Under the pieces are notes generated by a model that did not search any database, was not told the DNA's origin, and saw only the letters and a program-made list of their open reading frames with translations. Shown here in pieces: positions 33,601 through 44,690 of a stretch of DNA of 64,000 bases; position 1 is the stretch's first letter; each line of letters starts with the position of its first letter. The translations under genes were made by a program, and so were the position numbers. Origin of the DNA: Volvox africanus (Eukaryota; Chlorophyta; Chlorophyceae; Chlamydomonadales; Volvocaceae); NCBI GenBank assembly GCA_030268105.1, contig BSDZ01000078.1, positions 7,139,501-7,203,500 on the forward strand. The letters are read 5' to 3'.

Positions 33601-36600
33601 CCCTCCCGTGTGCCCTCCTTTTCCCCCTTCTCCCCCCCCCTCGTTGTTAGGCATGATGGTGTTGCTTTGGTGGTGGCGGTGGTGGTGGCGATGGAGTTCT
33701 TGAAGTCGTCGGTGAAAAGGTAAGTATCGGTGCCGTACCTACTTCCCTCCCGATCTCACTCCCTCCCTCCCGTGTGCCCTCCTTTTCCCCCTTCTCCCCC
33801 CCCCCTCGTTGTTAGGCATGATGGTGTTGCTTTGGTGGTGGCGGTGGTGGTGGCGATGGCGTTCTTGGAGTCGTCGGTGAAAAGGTAAGTATCGGTGCCG
33901 TACCTACTTCCCTCCCGATCTCACTCCCTCCCTCCCGTGTGCCCTCCTTTTCCCCCTTCTCCCCCCCCCTCGTTGTTAGGCATGATGGTGGTGCTTTGGT
34001 GGTGGCGGTGGTGGTGGCGATGGCGTTCGTGGAGTCGTCGGTGAAAAGGTAAGTATCGGTGCCGTACCTACTTCCTTCCCGATCTCACTCCCTCCCTCCC
34101 GTGTGCCCTCCTTTTCCCCCTTCTCCCCCCCCCCTCGTTGTTAGGCATGATGGTGGTGCTTTGGTGGTGGCGGTGGTGGTGGCGATGGAGTTCTTGAAGT
34201 CGTCGGTGAAAAGGTAAGTATCGGTGCCGTACCTACTTCCCTCCCGATCTCACTCCCTCCCTCCCGTGTGCCCTCCTTTTCCCCCTTCTCCCCCCCCCTC
34301 GTTGTTAGGCATGATGGTGTTGCTTTGGTGGTGGCGGTGGTGGTGGCGATGGCGTTCGTGGAGTCGTCGGTGAAAAGGTAAGTATCGGTGCCGTACCTAC
34401 TTCCCTCCCGATCTCACTCCCTCCCTCCCGTGTGCCCTCCTTTTCCCCCTTCTCCCCCCCCCTCGTTGTTAGGCATGATGGTGGTGCTTTGGTGGTGGCG
34501 GTGGTGGTGGCGATGGCGTTCGTGGAGTCGTCGGTGAAAAGGTAAGTATCGGTGCCGTACCTACTTCCCTCCCGATCTCACTCCCTCCCTCCCGTGTGCC
34601 CTCCTTTTCCCCCTTCTCCCCCCCCCCTCGTTGTTAGGCATGATGGTGGTGCTTTGGTGGTGGCGGTGGTGGTGGCGATGGCGTTCTTGGAGTCGTCGGT
34701 GAAAAGGTAAGTATCGGTGCCGTACCTACTTCCCTCCCGATCTCACTCCCTCCCTCCCGTGTGCCCTCCTTTTCCCCCTTCTCCCCCCCCCTCGTTGTTA
34801 GGCATGATGTTGGTGCTTTGGTGGTGGCGGTGGTGGTGGCGATGGCGTTCGTGGAGTCGTCGGTGAAAAGGTAAGTATCGGTGCCGTACCTACTTCCCTC
34901 CCGATCTCACTCCCTCCCTCCCGTGTGCCCTCCTTTTCCCCCTTCTCCCCCCCCCTCGTTGTTAGGCATGATGGTGGTGCTTTGGTGGTGGCGGTGGTGG
35001 TGGCGATGGAGTTCGTGGAGTCGTCGGTGAAAAGGTAAGTATCGGTGCCGTACCTACTTCCCTCCCGATCTCACTCCCTCCCTCCCGTGTGCCCTCCTTT
35101 TCCCCCTTCTCCCCCCCCCCTCGTTGTTAGGCATGATGTTGGTGCTTTGGTGGTGGCGGTGGTGGTGGCGATGGAGTTCTTGAAGTCGTCGGTGAAAAGG
35201 TAAGTATCGGTGCCGTACCTACTTCCCTCCCGATCTCACTCCCTCCCTCCCGTGTGCCCTCCTTTTCCCCCTTCTCCCCCCCCCCTCGTTGTTAGGCATG
35301 ATGTTGGTGCTTTGGTGGTGGCGGTGGTGGTGGCGATGGAGTTCTTGAAGTCGTCGGTGAAAAGGTAAGTATCGGTGCCGTACCTACTTCCCTCCCGATC
35401 TCACTCCCTCCCTCCCGTGTGCCCTCCTTTTCCCCCTTCTCCCCCCCCCTCGTTGTTAGGCATGATGGTGGTGCTTTGGTGGTGGCGGTGGTGGTGGCGA
35501 TGGCGTTCGTGGAGTCGTCGGTGAAAAGGTAAGTATCGGTGCCGTACCTACTTCCCTCCCGATCTCACTCCCTCCCTCCCGTGTGCCCTCCTTTTCCCCC
35601 TTCTCCCCCCCCCTCGTTGTTAGGCATGATGGTGGTGCTTTGGTGGTGGCGGTGGTGGTGGCGATGGCGTTCTTGGAGTCGTCGGTGAAAAGGTAAGTAT
35701 CGGTGCCGTACCTACTTCCCTCCCGATCTCACTCCCTCCCTCCCGTGTGCCCTCCTTTTCCCCCTTCTCCCCCCCCCTCGTTGTTAGGCATGATGGTGGT
35801 GCTTTGGTGGTGGCGGTGGTGGTGGCGATGGCGTTCGTGGAGTCGTCGGTGAAAAGGTAAGTATCGGTGCCGTACCTACTTCCCTCCCGATCTCACTCCC
35901 TCCCTCCCGTGTGCCCTCCTTTTCCCCCTTCTCCCCCCCCCTCGTTGTTAGGCATGATGGTGGTGCTTTGGTGGTGGCGGTGGTGGTGGCGATGGCGTTC
36001 GTGGAGTCGTCGGTGAAAAGGTAAGTATCGGTGCCGTACCTACTTCCCTCCCGATCTCACTCCCTCCCTCCCGTGTGCCCTCCTTTTCCCCCTTCTCCCC
36101 CCCCCTCGTTGTTAGGCATGATGGTGTTGCTTTGGTGGTGGCGGTGGTGGTGGCGATGGCGTTCGTGGAGTCGTCGGTGAAAAGGTAAGTATCGGTGCCG
36201 TACCTACTTCCCTCCCGATCTCACTCCCTCCCTCCCGTGTGCCCTCCTTTTCCCCCTTCTCCCCCCCCCTCGTTGTTAGGCATGATGGTGTTGCTTTGGT
36301 GGTGGCGGTGGTGGTGGCGATGGCGTTCGTGGAGTCGTCGGTGAAAAGGTAAGTATCGGTGCCGTACCTACTTCCCTCCCGATCTCACTCCCTCCCTCCC
36401 GTGTGCCCTCCTTTTCCCCCTTCTCCCCCCCCCCCTCGTTGTTAGGCATGATGTTGGTGCTTTGGTGGTGGCGGTGGTGGTGGCGATGGCGTTCGTGGAG
36501 TCGTCGGTGAAAAGGTAAGTATCGGTGCCGTACCTACTTCCCTCCCGATCTCACTCCCTCCCTCCCGTGTGCCCTCCTTTTCCCCCTTCTCCCCCCCCCT

Positions 36601-39600
36601 CGTTGTTAGGCATGATGTTGGTGCTTTGGTGGTGGCGGTGGTGGTGGCGATGGCGTTCTTGGAGTCGTCGGTGAAAAGGTAAGTATCGGTGCCGTACCTA
36701 CTTCCCTCCCGATCTCACTCCCTCCCTCCCGTGTGCCCTCCTTTTCCCCCTTCTCCCCCCCCCTCGTTGTTAGGCATGATGGTGTTGCTTTGGTGGTGGC
36801 GGTGGTGGTGGCGATGGCGTTCGTGGAGTCGTCGGTGAAAAGGTAAGTATCGGTGCCGTACCTACTTCCCTCCCGATCTCACTCCCTCCCTCCCGTGTGC
36901 CCTCCTTTTCCCCCTTCTCCCCCCCCCTCGTTGTTAGGCATGATGTTGGTGCTTTGGTGGTGGCGGTGGTGGTGGCGATGGCGTTCTTGGAGTCGTCGGT
37001 GAAAAGGTAAGTATCGGTGCCGTACCTACTTCCCTCCCGATCTCACTCCCTCCCTCCCGTGTGCCCTCCTTTTCCCCCTTCTCCCCCCCCCTCGTTGTTA
37101 GGCATGATGGTGTTGCTTTGGTGGTGGCGGTGGTGGTGGCGATGGCGTTCGTGGAGTCGTCGGTGAAAAGGTAAGTATCGGTGCCGTACCTACTTCCCTC
37201 CCGATCTCACTCCCTCCCTCCCGTGTGCCCTCCTTTTCCCCCTTCTCCCCCCCCCCTCGTTGTTAGGCATGATGTTGGTGCTTTGGTGGTGGCGGTGGTG
37301 GTGGCGATGGCGTTCGTGGAGTCGTCGGTGAAAAGGTAAGTATCGGTGCCGTACCTACTTCCCTCCCGATCTCACTCCCTCCCTCCCGTGTGCCCTCCTT
37401 TTCCCCCTTCTCCCCCCCCCTCGTTGTTAGGCATGATGGTGGTGCTTTGGTGGTGGCGGTGGTGGTGGCGATGGCGTTCGTGGAGTCGTCGGTGAAAAGG
37501 TAAGTATCGGTGCCGTACCTACTTCCCTCCCGATCTCACTCCCTCCCTCCCGTGTGCCCTCCTTTTCCCCCTTCTCCCCCCCCCTCGTTGTTAGGCATGA
37601 TGGTGTTGCTTTGGTGGTGGCGGTGGTGGTGGCGATGGCGTTCGTGGAGTCGTCGGTGAAAAGGTAAGTATCGGTGCCGTACCTACTTCCCTCCCGATCT
37701 CACTCCCTCCCTCCCGTGTGCCCTCCTTTTCCCCCTTCTCCCCCCCCCCTCGTTGTTAGGCATGATGTTGGTGCTTTGGTGGTGGCGGTGGTGGTGGCGA
37801 TGGCGTTCGTGGAGTCGTCGGTGAAAAGGTAAGTATCGGTGCCGTACCTACTTCCCTCCCGATCTCACTCCCTCCCTCCCGTGTGCCCTCCTTTTCCCCC
37901 TTCTCCCCCCCCCTCGTTGTTAGGCATGATGTTGGTGCTTTGGTGGTGGCGGTGGTGGTGGCGATGGCGTTCTTGGAGTCGTCGGTGAAAAGGTAAGTAT
38001 CGGTGCCGTACCTACTTCCCTCCCGATCTCACTCCCTCCCTCCCGTGTGCCCTCCTTTTCCCCCTTCTCCCCCCCCCTCGTTGTTAGGCATGATGGTGGT
38101 GCTTTGGTGGTGGCGGTGGTGGTGGCGATGGCGTTCGTGGAGTCGTCGGTGAAAAGGTAAGTATCGGTGCCGTACCTACTTCCCTCCCGATCTCACTCCC
38201 TCCCTCCCGTGTGCCCTCCTTTTCCCCCTTCTCCCCCCCCCTCGTTGTTAGGCATGATGTTGGTGCTTTGGTGGTGGCGGTGGTGGTGGCGATGGCGTTC
38301 GTGGAGTCGTCGGTGAAAAGGTAAGTATCGGTGCCGTACCTACTTCCCTCCCGATCTCACTCCCTCCCTCCCGTGTGCCCTCCTTTTCCCCCTTCTCCCC
38401 CCCCCCTCGTTGTTAGGCATGATGTTGGTGCTTTGGTGGTGGCGGTGGTGGTGGCGATGGCGTTCGTGGAGTCGTCGGTGAAAAGGTAAGTATCGGTGCC
38501 GTACCTACTTCCCTCCCGATCTCACTCCCTCCCTCCCGTGTGCCCTCCTTTTCCCCCTTCTCCCCCCCCCTCGTTGTTAGGCATGATGGTGGTGCTTTGG
38601 TGGTGGCGGTGGTGGTGGCGATGGCGTTCGTGGAGTCGTCGGTGAAAAGGTAAGTATCGGTGCCGTACCTACTTCCCTCCCGATCTCACTCCCTCCCTCC
38701 CGTGTGCCCTCCTTTTCCCCCTTCTCCCCCCCCCTCGTTGTTAGGCATGATGGTGTTGCTTTGGTGGTGGCGGTGGTGGTGGCGATGGCGTTCGTGGAGT
38801 CGTCGGTGAAAAGGTAAGTATCGGTGCCGTACCTACTTCCCTCCCGATCTCACTCCCTCCCTCCCGTGTGCCCTCCTTTTCCCCCTTCTCCCCCCCCCCT
38901 CGTTGTTAGGCATGATGTTGGTGCTTTGGTGGTGGCGGTGGTGGTGGCGATGGCGTTCGTGGAGTCGTCGGTGAAAAGGTAAGTATCGGTGCCGTACCTA
39001 CTTCCCTCCCGATCTCACTCCCTCCCTCCCGTGTGCCCTCCTTTTCCCCCTTCTCCCCCCCCCTCGTTGTTAGGCATGATGTTGGTGCTTTGGTGGTGGC
39101 GGTGGTGGTGGCGATGGCGTTCTTGGAGTCGTCGGTGAAAAGGTAAGTATCGGTGCCGTACCTACTTCCCTCCCGATCTCACTCCCTCCCTCCCGTGTGC
39201 CCTCCTTTTCCCCCTTCTCCCCCCCCCCTCGTTGTTAGGCATGATGGTGTTGCTTTGGTGGTGGCGGTGGTGGTGGCGATGGCGTTCGTGGAGTCGTCGG
39301 TGAAAAGGTAAGTATCGGTGCCGTACCTACTTCCCTCCCGATCTCACTCCCTCCCTCCCGTGTGCCCTCCTTTTCCCCCTTCTCCCCCCCCCCTCGTTGT
39401 TAGGCATGATGTTGGTGCTTTGGTGGTGGCGGTGGTGGTGGCGATGGCGTTCGTGGAGTCGTCGGTGAAAAGGTAAGTATCGGTGCCGTACCTACTTCCC
39501 TCCCGATCTCACTCCCTCCCTCCCGTGTGCCCTCCTTTTCCCCCTTCTTCCCCCCCCTCGTTGTTAGGCATGATGGTGTTGCTTTGGTGGTGGCGGTGGT

Positions 39601-42600
39601 GGTGGCGATGGCGTTCGTGGAGTCGTCGGTGAAAAGGTAAGTATCGGTGCCGTACCTACTTCCCTCCCGATCTCACTCCCTCCCTCCCGTGTGCCCTCCT
39701 TTTCCCCCTTCTCCCCCCCCCTCGTTGTTAGGCATGATGGTGGTGCTTTGGTGGTGGCGGTGGTGGTGGCGATGGCGTTCTTGGAGTCGTCGGTGAAAAG
39801 GTAAGTATCGGTGCCGTACCTACTTCCCTCCCGATCTCACTCCCTCCCTCCCGTGTGCCCTCCTTTTCCCCCTTCTCCCCCCCCCTCGTTGTTAGGCATG
39901 ATGGTGTTGCTTTGGTGGTGGCGGTGGTGGTGGCGATGGCGTTCGTGGAGTCGTCGGTGAAAAGGTAAGTATCGGTGCCGTACCTACTTCCCTCCCGATC
40001 TCACTCCCTCCCTCCCGTGTGCCCTCCTTTTCCCCCTTCTCCCCCCCCCTCGTTGTTAGGCATGATGGTGTTGCTTTGGTGGTGGCGGTGGTGGTGGCGA
40101 TGGCGTTCGTGGAGTCGTCGGTGAAAAGGTAAGTATCGGTGCCGTACCTACTTCCCTCCCGATCTCACTCCCTCCCTCCCGTGTGCCCTCCTTTTCCCCC
40201 TTCTCCCCCCCCCCTCGTTGTTAGGCATGATGTTGGTGCTTTGGTGGTGGCGGTGGTGGTGGCGATGGCGTTCGTGGAGTCGTCGGTGAAAAGGTAAGTA
40301 TCGGTGCCGTACCTACTTCCCTCCCGATCTCACTCCCTCCCTCCCGTGTGCCCTCCTTTTCCCCCATCTCCCCCCCCCCTCGTTGTTAGGCATGATGTTG
40401 GTGCTTTGGTGGTGGCGGTGGTGGTGGCGATGGCGTTCGTGGAGTCGTCGGTGAAAAGGTAAGTATCGGTGCCGTACCTACTTCCCTCCCGATCTCACTC
40501 CCTCCCTCCCGTGTGCCCTCCTTTTCCCCCTTCTCCCCCCCCCTCGTTGTTAGGCATGATGGTGTTGCTTTGGTGGTGGCGGTGGTGGTGGTGATGGCGT
40601 TCGTGGAGTCGGAGGTGAAAAGGTAAGTATCGGTGCCGTACCTACTTCCCTCCCGATCTCACTCCCTCCCTCCCGTGTGCCCTCCTTTTCCCCCTTTTCC
40701 CCCCCCCTCGTTGTTAGGCATGATGGTGGTGCTTTGGTGGTGGCGGTGGTGGTGGCGATGGCGTTCTTGGAGTCGTCGGTGAAAAGGTAAGTATCGGTGC
40801 CGTACCTACTTCCCTCCCGATCTCACTCCCTCCCTCCCGTGTGCCCTCCTTTTCCCCCTTCTCCCCCCCCCCTCGTTGTTAGGCATGATGGTGTTGCTTT
40901 GGTGGTGGCGGTGGTGGTGGCGATGGCGTTCGTGGAGTCGTCGGTGAAAAGGTAAGTATCGGTGCCGTACCTACTTCCCTCCCGATCTCACTCCCTCCCT
41001 CCCGTGTGCCCTCCTTTTCCCCCATCTCCCCCCCCTCGTTGTTAGGCATGATGTTGGTGCTTTGGTGGTGGCGGTGGTGGTGGCGATGGCGTTCTTGGAG
41101 TCGTCGGTGAAAAGGTAAGTATCGGTGCCGTACCTACTTCCCTCCCGATCTCACTCCCTCCCTCCCGTGTGCCCTCCTTTTCCCCCTTCTCCCCCCCCCT
41201 CGTTGTTAGGCATGATGTTGGTGCTTTGGTGGTGGCGGTGGTGGTGGCGATGGCGTTCTTGGAGTCGTCGGTGAAAAGGTAAGTATCGGTGCCGTACCTA
41301 CTTCCCTCCCGATCTCACTCCCTCCCTCCCGTGTGCCCTCCTTTTCCCCCTTCTCCCCCCCCTCGTTGTTAGGCATGATGGTGGTGCTTTGGTGGTGGCG
41401 GTGGTGGTGGCGATGGCGTTCGTGGAGTCGTCGGTGAAAAGGTAAGTATCGGTGCCGTACCTACTTCCCTCCCGATCTCACTCCCTCCCTCCCGTGTGCC
41501 CTCCTTTTCCCCCTTCTCCCCCCCCCTCGTTGTTAGGCATGATGTTGGTGCTTTGGTGGTGGCGGTGGTGGTGGCGATGGCGTTCTTGGAGTCGTCGGTG
41601 AAAAGGTAAGTATCGGTGCCGTACCTACTTCCCTCCCGATCTCACTCCCTCCCTCCCGTGTGCCCTCCTTTTCCCCCTTCTCCCCCCCCCTCGTTGTTAG
41701 GCATGATGTTGGTGCTTTGGTGGTGGCGGTGGTGGTGGCGATGGCGTTCTTGGAGTCGTCGGTGAAAAGGTAAGTATCGGTGCCGTACCTACTTCCCTCC
41801 CGATCTCACTCCCTCCCTCCCGTGTGCCCTCCTTTTCCCCCTTCTCCCCCCCCCCTCGTTGTTAGGCATGATGGTGGTGCTTTGGTGGTGGCGGTGGTGG
41901 TGGCGATGGCGTTCGTGGAGTCGTCGGTGAAAAGGTAAGTATCGGTGCCGTACCTACTTCCCTCCCGATCTCACTCCCTCCCTCCCGTGTGCCCTCCTTT
42001 TCCCCCATCTCCCCCCCCCTCGTTGTTAGGCATGATGGTGTTGCTTTGGTGGTGGCGGTGGTGGTGGCGATGGCGTTCGTGGAGTCGTCGGTGAAAAGGT
42101 AAGTATCGGTGCCGTACCTACTTCCCTCCCGATCTCACTCCCTCCCTCCCGTGTGCCCTCCTTTTCCCCCTTTTCCCCCCCCCTCGTTGTTAGGCATGAT
42201 GGTGGTGCTTTGGTGGTGGCGGTGGTGATGGCGATGGCGTTCGTGGAGTCGTCGGTGAAAAGGTAAGTATCGGTGCCGTACCTACTTCCCTCCCGATCCC
42301 ACTCCCTCCCTCCCGTGTGCCCTCCTTTTCCCCCTTCTCCCCCCCCCTCGTTGTTAGGCATGATGGTGGTGCTTTGGTGGTGGCGGTGGTGGTGGCGATG
42401 GCGTTCGTGGAGTCGTCGGTGAAAAGGTAAGTATCGGTGCCGTACCTACTTCCCTCCCGATCTCACTCCCTCCCTCCCGTGTGCCCTCCTTTTCCCCCTT
42501 CTCCCCCCCCCCTCGTTGTTAGGCATGATGGTGGTGCTTTGGTGGTGGCGGTGGTGGTGGCGATGGCGTTCGTGGAGTCGTCGGTGAAAAGGTAAGTATC

Positions 42601-44690
42601 GGTGCCGTACCTACTTCCCTCCCGATCTCACTCCCTCCCTCCCGTGTGCCCTCCTTTTCCCCCTTCTCCCCCCCCCCTCGTTGTTAGGCATGATGGTGTT
42701 GCTTTGGTGGTGGCGGTGGTGGTGGCGATGGCGTTCTTGGAGTCGTCGGTGAAAAGGTAAGTATCGGTGCCGTACCTACTTCCCTCCCGATCTCACTCCC
42801 TCCCTCCCGTGTGCCCTCCTTTTCCCCCTTTTCCCCCCCACTCGTTGTTAGGCATGATGGTGGTGCTTTGGTGGTGGCGGTGGTGGTGGCGATGGCGTTC
42901 GTGGAGTCGTCGGTGAAAAGGTAAGTATCGGTGCCGTACCTACTTCCCTCCCGATCTCACTCCCTCCCTCCCGTGTGCCCTCCTTTTCCCCCTTCTTCCC
43001 CCCCCTCGTTGTTAGGCATGATGGTGTTGCTTTGGTGGTGGCGGTGGTGGTGGCGATGGCGTTCGTGGAGTCGTCGGTGAAAAGGTAAGTATCGGTGCCG
43101 TACCTACTTCCCTCCCGATCTCACTCCCTCCCTCCCGTGTGCCCTCCTTTTCCCCCTTCTCCCCCCCCCTCGTTGTTAGGCATGATGGTGGTGCTTTGGT
43201 GGTGGCGGTGGTGGTGGCGATGGCGTTCGTGGAGTCGTCGGTGAAAAGGTAAGTATCGGTGCCGTACCTACTTCCCTCCCGATCTCACTCCCTCCCTCCC
43301 GTGTGCCCTCCTTTTCCCCCTTCTCCCCCCCCCTCGTTGTTAGGCATGATGGTGGTGCTTTGGTGGTGGCGGTGGTGGTGGCGATGGCGTTCGTGGAGTC
43401 GTCGGTGAAAAGGTAAGTATCGGTGCCGTACCTACTTCCCTCCCGATCTCACTCCCTCCCTCCCGTGTGCCCTCCTTTTCCCCCTTCTCCCCCCCCCTCG
43501 TTGTTAGGCATGATGGTGGTGCTTTGGTGGTGGCGGTGGTGATGGCGATGGCGTTCGTGGAGTCGTCGGTGAAAAGGTAAGTATCGGTATCCAAACTCCA
43601 CAGTCTTCAACACCCCGTCCTGATGGCACTTTCTTAATCTTGCACTCGGTTGCTGAACCACAGGACGCTCAAGAGCCTGTGCGCCAACCGCGTCAACCTC
43701 TGTGCGGGGACGCCATTTGAGTTTCCGGCAGCAGCAGCAGCAGCAGCGACAACAACAAAAACTGGCCCAACAGGGTCCACGCCGATGATGACGGGTGGAT
43801 CTGGGGGTCACCGGAAGGGCACCTGCTCCGTGGCCACACAGACAGAGGGGTGGATGATGCCACCCCTTACCCAGGGGCCGTCTCGGGAAGATCTAACAGC
43901 CTCCGACACACCGTATATATTTGGCAGTATATGAGGGTTTTCGTTATGCCCAGCTCCGTATGAGATTGCGTTTAGGCCTTTGTGTGTTGAGAGGCAGCGT
44001 GCCACTGTCCAAAATCAGAACTGCACCCCAAAGCACCATGAGCCCTTCTTCCTTCTGATACTATAGTACAAATCTCCACTGCGTGAGTTTGGATCCTGCC
44101 GTCGCTTGCAACTTCACTTCCTCTACACAGCTGATGCCCGACGTGATAGCCCCGGAGAGCGATCGGTCACTGGCGCTGCACGAATCTCTCTGGTGGTGGC
44201 GATGGTTGCAGAAGGAGGATTGACCCGCTTACGCAGTTTGTGGCTTCCGGACTGGGCGGCGCCCCCTCATCAGCTGGTCCAGTGGCAGATGCAGATCGCA
44301 CAGGTAAGCTTCCTCAGCAGGTCCGCGATTGCCTCGACCATTTAGCCGATCTCGCCATCCACAGGCGATACCGTGTGTATAGTGTGTAAAATTCATTCGG
44401 CTTCTCAAGTCGTATAATAGTTAATGCCTGTAAAGGCCATGGCATGGATCTCAGTTCTCAGGCGTCGTAGCACCGTATTTCACCTCCTGGGTTCCGCCAG
44501 CCTACCGTCAGTGGCCATGCCCTCTTTACTGACACATGCACTCCACTCATACCGATCGCAGATGGCCCCACTGGTGGCGCTCCGTATGGTTGACCACCAC
44601 TACTTCTGGCGGCTGCCGGCACCCGTTGGTTGTCCGGAGGTGCAGGACAGACTGCAGTGGTGGGGCTTTGATGCCTGGAACGTGCTGTGA
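10447..44690 (+). CDS. Putative giant repeat-protein gene spanning both arrays
   Basis: Inferred gene model, not a recognised family. Array 1 gives a long exon A (phase 1 in, ending CCAACGCT before GTAAGT, phase 2 out) and a 38-nt exon B (phase 2 in, ending AAAACAG before GTACGT, phase 1 out). They encode Thr/Ala-rich sequence such as TATAFTTATTATDAKTAN and RTQQRYTNEMKT. Array 2 gives about 134 copies of a 69-nt exon (phase 2 in and out) with core HDGGALVVAVVVAMAFV. The exon at 43664 continues in that phase (RTLKSLCANRVNLCAG). Its likely donor at 43927 joins 44131-44303 and then 44562-44690, ending FDAWNVL and a stop. Thr-rich plus hydrophobic repeats suggest a surface or wall protein, which is speculation. 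Weak points: the 5' end is unknown, the last exon B is out of phase with the first 69-nt exon, and G-rich cassettes need an extra splice. Confidence 0.35.
13796..13875 (+). repeat. G-rich cassette of the long array 1 units, first example
   Basis: In eight of the nineteen units a GTAG-started, purine-rich block (GGGAGGGAGGGAGGGCGGG and a second GGAGGGAGGGAGGG run) interrupts exon A. Read through, it puts a TAG in frame after CAATGTAGG. Removing a segment from GTAGAAAGG to the GGGAG before AGAGGCC would restore the frame as CQ-like to REATIPT. The runs of three G are compatible with a G-quadruplex. Further copies lie near 14455, 15659, 16863, 18067, 18727, 19926 and 21125. Confidence 0.8.
21660..43576 (+). 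repeat. Array 2: about 134 tandem units of about 164 bp
   Basis: A near-perfect tandem array. Each unit is an intron-like part of about 95 nt (GTAAGTATCGG at the start; TCCCTCCCTCC, a CTCC-C run and GTTGTTAG at the end) and a 69-nt part starting GCATGATG and ending GTGAAAAG. Unit length varies by 1-3 bases through the C run. The count is my estimate from the spacing of the donor motif (first 21729, last 43577). In the 69-nt part I saw only substitutions, at a handful of sites: GGT/GTT at two codons, GTG/TTG, TCG/GAG and a GAG-TTC-TTG-AAG variant. No copy that I read has a stop in the phase-2 frame. One unit has TGAG instead of TTAG at its acceptor (near 31180). Confidence 0.97.
43577..43663 (+). 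other. Last intron of array 2, with unique 3' part
   Basis: The donor GTAAGTATCGG is the array type, but the sequence then diverges and ends in TTGCTGAACCACAG, an 87-nt intron. The following exon is entered in phase 2 (AG of the array exon plus G gives Arg), exactly as the 69-nt exons require. This is the best single piece of evidence that the array is read in that frame. Confidence 0.55.
43664..43926 (+). CDS. First unique exon after the arrays
   Basis: Open in the phase delivered by array 2. It reads TLKSLCANRVNLCAGTPFEF, a run of seven Ala (GCAGCA repeat, 43729-43749), Thr/Gly/Pro-rich low-complexity sequence, and TCSVATQTEGWMMPPLTQG. It either ends at a TGA at 43932-43934 or splices at GTATATGAG (43927, phase 1) to an acceptor at 44130. 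No domain is recognised. Low-complexity composition suggests a disordered linker. Confidence 0.45.
44131..44690 (+). CDS. Two candidate 3' exons, 44131-44303 and 44562-44690
   Basis: The acceptor CTTCCTCTACACAG (44117-44130) and donor CACAG/GTAAGC (44303/44304) bound a 173-nt exon open as TRLRSLWLPDWAAPPHQLVQ in the frame that enters in phase 1 and leaves in phase 0. The acceptor ACCGATCGCAG (44551-44561) opens a last exon, phase 0, reading MAPLVALRMVDHHYFWRL and ending GFDAWNVL and TGA at 44688-44690. The phases agree with the exon at 43664-43926. An alternative frame of the first exon (LMPDVIAPESDRSLALHESL, stopping at 44222) also looks protein-like, so the frame is not certain. No family is recognised. 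Confidence 0.4.

Noticed and set aside
21660..43576. CRISPR-like repeat array
   Set aside because: Units of about 164 bp are near-identical along their whole length, with no short repeat plus unique spacer pattern and no cas genes. The genome is clearly eukaryotic.
42026..43594. Minus-strand frames of 84-120 codons at the end of array 2
   Set aside because: They exist only where unit length variation happens to remove a stop, they cross the predicted introns and acceptors, and they have no support of their own.
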